Assembly: GCF_027568515.1 (NCBI RefSeq) | Contig: NZ_JANKZF010000020.1 | Span: 23,637 to 87,636, forward strand | From: Arthrobacter sp. HY1533 | Lineage (GTDB): Bacteria; Actinomycetota; Actinomycetes; Actinomycetales; Micrococcaceae | Length of the DNA: 64,000 nt | Direction: 5' to 3' | The notes under the pieces: model-generated | What the model was told of the DNA's origin: nothing | What the model saw: only the letters and a program-made list of their open reading frames with translations | Databases searched by the model: none | In this document: positions 60,834 through 64,000 of the stretch, one piece after another | How positions within the stretch are numbered: the stretch's first letter is position 1 | Layout: every line of letters starts with the position of its first letter | Made by a program: the position numbers and the translations under genes

Positions 60834-61859
60834 TCAGCTCGGGTTGGCCCGCGGGCGCAGTTGCACTGTGGGCAGCACGGGGGCCGGAAGTGGCGCGTCC
60901 TGCTGGCCCGTGGGCAGGGTGAAGGAGGACAGGCCGCCAAAGTCGCCGTCCGGCTCCGCCCCGATGGCCGCCTGCCAGGTGGCCCTGAACGCCACGATTT
61001 CCTCGTGGCTGCGCCCCACAAAGTTCCACCACATCACGATTGACTCGTTCAGGGGCTCGCCGCCGATCATGAGCAGGCGGACTGCTTCGTCCCCGGCCGC
61101 AAGCATCACCGAATCCCGGCCGGTCCCCAGATAGGCCAGCTCGGCCGGCGCCGCTTCGGTGCCGGCCACCTGGACCCGGCCCGAATCAACCAGGAAGCCG
61201 TGTTCAAAACCGGCGTCCAGATCCAGCTCGAGGCGGGTTCCGGCGTCGAGCACCAATTCGGCACCCACCATGGGGGTGAACGTCGCCACGGGGGAGTGCT
61301 GCTCGGCAACGGAGCCCATGAATACGCTCAGCCGGGCGCCCGGGAGGGTGGCCGGCTCGGGCCGGTAGTGGGTGAAGCCGGGCTCCGTGAAGCGTGCCGC
61401 CTCCGGCAGGGCCGCCCACAGCTGGACGCCGTGCAGGGTGCTGGTGGCCGCCGTGGAGTATTCGGAGTGGCTGATGCCGCGCCCCGCAGTCATTAAATTC
61501 AGCTCCCCGGGGCGCACCATGGCGTGATTTCCGGCACTGTCGGCATGCCGGATCTCGCCCGTGAACAGCCAGCTGATGGTCTGCAGGCCTGTGTGCGGGT
61601 GCGGCGGAACGGCCATGCCCGGACCGGCCCCCACATCGTCCGGGCCGTAGTGGTCAACAAAGCACCAGGCGCCGATCAGGGAACGGCTGCGCTGGGGGAG
61701 CGTGCGGCGCACCGTCATGGCTCGCGGGCCGCCCAGCGGGACCAGCCGCGGCGCCAGGATCTCGGCCCCGCCCAGTCCCGAACCCTGCCCGATGCCCCGG
61801 GATTCCGCGGGGGAACTGGGGCACAGCAGTTCCTGCGGGCTGCTCTCAACATTGCTCAT
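60834..61859 (-). CDS. Pirin family protein
   Basis: A 341-residue bicupin. The metal ligands of the N-terminal cupin are His87, His89 (VPPHPHTGLQTISWLF), His131 and Glu133 (GRGISHSEYS), so the iron site is complete. Bacterial pirins include quercetin dioxygenases; the role here is unknown. ATG 61859 (MSNVESSPQ) follows AGGGA at nine bases; ATG 61877 is in frame and overlaps the stop of a possible 49-aa ORF upstream. A PHO box lies about 200 bp upstream. Confidence 0.93.
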   Translation of the reverse strand: MSNVESSPQELLCPSSPAESRGIGQGSGLGGAEILAPRLVPLGGPRAMTVRRTLPQRSRSLIGAWCFVDHYGPDDVGAGPGMAVPPHPHTGLQTISWLFTGEIRHADSAGNHAMVRPGELNLMTAGRGISHSEYSTAATSTLHGVQLWAALPEAARFTEPGFTHYRPEPATLPGARLSVFMGSVAEQHSPVATFTPMVGAELVLDAGTRLELDLDAGFEHGFLVDSGRVQVAGTEAAPAELAYLGTGRDSVMLAAGDEAVRLLMIGGEPLNESIVMWWNFVGRSHEEIVAFRATWQAAIGAEPDGDFGGLSSFTLPTGQQDAPLPAPVLPTVQLRPRANPS

Positions 61860-62060
61860 GGGGTTGCTTCCCTTCATGGTTCAGGTGCTGCCGGCGCGGG
61901 CCTGGCGGCCGTGTTCGACGTCGGGCCCGCCCCGCCTTCGCGGGCCGGTGCCGGTGCCGTTTCCGGGAGCCCCGGCGGGCCATCCTGGTGGTCCGGACCG
62001 GCCTCGGAGGGGCCCACTGCCATGCTAGCCCGTCGGGCCCTCCCGCACCCGGGGAGATGC
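61860..62060. other. Gap between pirin and the PHO box; possible 49-aa ORF, not convincing
   Basis: On the minus strand ATG 62023 opens a 49-codon frame, MAVGPSEAGPDHQDGPPGLP and so on, ending at 61874 with its TGA overlapping an ATG in frame with pirin. The sequence is nearly all Pro, Ala, Gly and Glu and has no ribosome-binding site. TAGCAT at the same place could be the pirin -10. I lean towards non-coding 5' region. Confidence 0.3.
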
Positions 62061-62093
62061 GTTCACCGTTCGTTAACCTTGCGTTAACCCAGT
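62061..62093 (+). promoter_or_regulatory. PHO box (three 11-bp direct repeats)
   Basis: GTTCACC-gttc, GTTAACC-ttgc, GTTAACC-cagt follow one another at 62061, 62072 and 62083. Streptomyces PhoP binds direct repeats of GTTCACC spaced by four bases, so this matches in unit, spacing and number. It lies 172 bp before the PiT gene, whose phosphate-linked function fits. Confidence 0.82.
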
Positions 62094-62264
62094 GTCGGGG
62101 CCTGTGCCGCAGGACGGGCAAACATGCGGTGGCAAATAGTCGTAGGATCGTACAGGTTGTGTTCGACGGGGCTCGGCAAAGGCAGGAATTTCATGCCGCC
62201 CGGTCCCGCTGCGGACTAGACTTTTCGCAATCTTGCTTTTTGCCCCCTCTAGATTGGATCGCGG
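62094..62264 (+). promoter_or_regulatory. PiT promoter and 5' leader
   Basis: TAGGAT at 62143-62148 is the best -10 candidate; it would give a leader of about 110 bases. I found no good -35, consistent with dependence on an activator such as PhoP. A second hexamer, TAGATT, ends nine bases before the GTG. No small ORF is supported. Confidence 0.4.
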
Positions 62265-63695
62265 GTGGATCTCACCTTCATGGTCGTGCTAGTCATAGCG
62301 CTGGCCCTCTTCTTTGACTTTACGAATGGCTTTCACGACACAGCCAACGCCATGGCAACCCCCATTGCCACCGGTGCCATCAAGCCCAAGACCGCCGTTG
62401 CGCTTGCCGCGATCCTGAACCTGGTGGGCGCCTTCCTCTCCACGGAGGTGGCCAAGACCATTTCCGGCGGCATCATCAACGAGGGCGGGCCCAACGGTGT
62501 CGCCATCACGCCGGAGATGATCTTTGCCGGCCTGATGGGCGCGGTGCTGTGGAACTTGTTCACCTGGCTGCTGGGCCTGCCGTCCAGTTCCTCGCACGCA
62601 TTGTTTGGCGGGCTCATCGGCGCCGCGATCGTGGGCACCTGGTCGCTTGGCGCCGTGAACTTCCTCGTGGTGGTCTCCAAGGTCTTGCTGCCGGCCATCC
62701 TGGCACCGACCATTGCCGGCCTCGTGGCGTTCCTGTGCACCAAGCTGGCGTACAGCATCACGCGCCGATCTGATCCCGATTCCGGCGACAAGCTGACCCA
62801 GAAGCGCGGCGGCTTCCGCCGCGGCCAGGTCTTCAGCTCCTCGCTCGTGGCCCTGGCCCACGGCACCAACGACGCCCAGAAGACCATGGGTGTCATCACC
62901 CTGGTCCTGGTGGCCTCGGGCCTGCAGGAAGCCGGCACCGGCCCCCACTTCTGGGTCATCGCCACCTGTGCACTTGCCATTGCCGGCGGCACCTACGCCG
63001 GCGGCTGGCGCATTATCCGCACCCTCGGCTCCGGCCTGACCGACGTCAAGCCCGCGCAGGGCTTCGCCGCCGAGACCAGCACCGCCGCCGCCATCCTCGC
63101 CTCCAGCCACCTGGGCTTTGCCCTCTCCACCACGCACGTCGCCTCCGGCTCCGTGATTGGTTCGGGCCTGGGCCGCAAGGGCTCCACCGTCCGGTGGGGT
63201 GCCATCGGCAAGATCGCCATTGCCTGGCTCCTGACCCTGCCGGCCGCGGCCCTCGTGGGCGGCCTGGCCGCCCTGCTGATCCGCACAGGAACCGTGGGCA
63301 TCATCATCGTCGCCGTGCTGGGCCTGAGTGCCATCCTGTTCATGTTCGTCCTCTCGCAGCGCGAAACCGTGGACCACAGCAACGCCATCAGCGACGTTGA
63401 CGCCGTGGGCGAGGCCCTGCACATTCCCAGCAAGAAGGAACGGGAGAAGCTGGCCGCCAAGGCCCGCGCAGCGCAGAAGGTTGCCGACAAGGCCGCCAAG
63501 CGCGCCGCCGAGGCCGCAGCCATCCGTGCCAAGGCCCAGGCGGCCCTGGACCAGGCCGACACAGCCGTCCTGAAGGCCATGACCAAGGCCGCCCAGCCCC
63601 CCAAGCCCAAGGCTGCAGAGACCCCCAAGGCCAAGGCAGCCGAGGCTCCCAAGGCCACCGCCGGCGAAGAGACCGGGAAGAAGGACACGAAATGA
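62265..63695 (+). CDS. Inorganic phosphate transporter (PiT family)
   Basis: A low-affinity, proton-driven phosphate (metal-phosphate) importer of 476 residues with about ten helices. The duplicated PiT signature is present: FTNGFHDTANAMATPIATGA near the N-terminus and LAHGTNDAQKTMGVITLVLV in the second half. The C-terminal 100 residues are a soluble Lys/Ala/Pro-rich tail (KARAAQKVADKAAKRAAEAA, then repeated PKAKAAEAPKA), longer than in most PiT proteins. GTG 62265 starts MDLTFMVVLVIALALFFDFT; no ribosome-binding site is seen. A PHO box lies upstream. Its stop overlaps the next gene. Confidence 0.94.
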   Translation: MDLTFMVVLVIALALFFDFTNGFHDTANAMATPIATGAIKPKTAVALAAILNLVGAFLSTEVAKTISGGIINEGGPNGVAITPEMIFAGLMGAVLWNLFTWLLGLPSSSSHALFGGLIGAAIVGTWSLGAVNFLVVVSKVLLPAILAPTIAGLVAFLCTKLAYSITRRSDPDSGDKLTQKRGGFRRGQVFSSSLVALAHGTNDAQKTMGVITLVLVASGLQEAGTGPHFWVIATCALAIAGGTYAGGWRIIRTLGSGLTDVKPAQGFAAETSTAAAILASSHLGFALSTTHVASGSVIGSGLGRKGSTVRWGAIGKIAIAWLLTLPAAALVGGLAALLIRTGTVGIIIVAVLGLSAILFMFVLSQRETVDHSNAISDVDAVGEALHIPSKKEREKLAAKARAAQKVADKAAKRAAEAAAIRAKAQAALDQADTAVLKAMTKAAQPPKPKAAETPKAKAAEAPKATAGEETGKKDTK

Positions 63696-63946
63696 TTGAC
63701 TGGTTTGGATTTGTCACGGTAGCCATCACCACGCTGGTCAGTGCCGGTTTCGTGGTCACCATGTACTCCCTGGGTGTCCGCTTCACGGCCGTCAGCGCCG
63801 ATGATTCCGGCCGCGTCAACCAGCTCGCCAAGTGGGGCTCCTACGTGTGCTTCGGCTTCTGCGTGCTGACTGTCATTCTCGGCATTGTGCTGATTGTGCC
63901 GCACCTGAACGAGCCGTTCTTCGCCCTGATGGGCCACTTGTTCTAA
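63692..63946 (+). CDS. Small two- to three-helix membrane protein, coupled to PiT
   Basis: An 84-residue protein of unknown family. Helices are WFGFVTVAITTLVSAGFVVT and YVCFGFCVLTVILGIVLIVP, joined by a loop with AVSADDSGRVNQLAKWG. ATG 63692 overlaps the PiT stop as ATGA, so it is made together with the transporter. An accessory or regulatory subunit is a reasonable guess without direct support. A hairpin follows. Confidence 0.8.
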   Translation: MIDWFGFVTVAITTLVSAGFVVTMYSLGVRFTAVSADDSGRVNQLAKWGSYVCFGFCVLTVILGIVLIVPHLNEPFFALMGHLF

Positions 63947-63974
63947 AGCCTTGAAACTTACGACGCCGGGCACC

Positions 63975-64000
63975 TGGCTTTCGCTTTTGTGCGAAAGCCA
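63975..64000 (+). terminator. Terminator hairpin at the window end
   Basis: TGGCTTTCGC (63975-63984), loop TTTTGT, GCGAAAGCCA (63991-64000): a perfect 10-bp stem. The sequence after it is outside the window, so a T-tract cannot be judged. Confidence 0.65.

Noticed and set aside
61874..62023. 49-aa ORF upstream of pirin as a real gene
   Set aside because: Pro/Ala-rich composition and no ribosome-binding site; listed only as a possibility within the gap description.

Overview
The window is a high-GC, densely packed chromosomal segment from an Actinobacterium. Gene content and order (hrcA-dnaJ-rsmE, phoH-ybeY-corC-era, leuA-recO-uppS, a cta/qcr respiratory block, small DUF3043, DUF3054, DUF3097 and DUF993 proteins) point to an Arthrobacter-like member of the Micrococcaceae. 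This is an inference from protein families and synteny; no 16S gene is present. I saw no tRNA, rRNA, CRISPR array, prophage, transposase or integrase. The region is mostly core chromosome.

Layout. 1-3.4 kb: the tail of a DUF3097 gene, then the CIRCE-controlled heat-shock operon hrcA-dnaJ-rsmE. 3.4-5.1 kb: a RibD-like reductase and a GerMN lipoprotein on the minus strand. 5.5-9.3 kb: the overlapping RNA-metabolism operon phoH-ybeY-corC-era. 9.5-13.1 kb: an LCP cell-wall ligase facing an M13 metallopeptidase. 13.2-16.8 kb: leuA behind a leucine leader peptide, then recO and uppS. 16.8-24.1 kb: a hydrolase/FAD-dehydrogenase pair, pyrD, an aldo/keto reductase, DUF3043 and an M20 peptidase. 24.2-33.5 kb: erpA, the aa3 oxidase operon ctaC-ctaD-ctaF, an HPr/GntR divergon, and ctaE-qcrC-qcrA-qcrB. 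Together these encode almost the whole bcc:aa3 respiratory supercomplex, with an Fe-S assembly factor alongside.

33.7-43.1 kb: trpD, cutC, a stand-alone Lrp/AsnC sensor domain, DUF3054, dps with a coupled SDR, a YciO/Sua5 protein, a class A penicillin-binding protein, and small cell-envelope and stress proteins. 43.2-47.8 kb: the clearest accessory metabolic unit, a LacI repressor diverging from an oxidoreductase-DUF993-isomerase operon with a perfect 18-bp operator over its -10 box. 47.8-52.3 kb: a repeat array, a glucose/sorbosone dehydrogenase lipoprotein, membrane proteins and a possible uracil-DNA glycosylase. 52.6-58.3 kb: an acyl-CoA ligase, a VOC protein and a PadR-controlled ABC exporter operon. 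58.4-64 kb: an aminotransferase, a flavin monooxygenase-like protein, a pirin, and a PiT phosphate transporter with a three-repeat PHO box upstream.

A recurring theme is leaderless transcription. At about twelve starts a -10-like hexamer (TANNNT or close to it) ends exactly 6 or 7 bases before the start codon and no Shine-Dalgarno is visible. Many convergent or terminal gaps hold long near-perfect hairpins, some without T-tracts, which may be terminators or genome-wide palindromic repeats. The best candidate for undescribed biology is the LacI/Gfo-Idh/DUF993/isomerase catabolic operon at 43.2-47.7 kb; its substrate cannot be read from the sequence.
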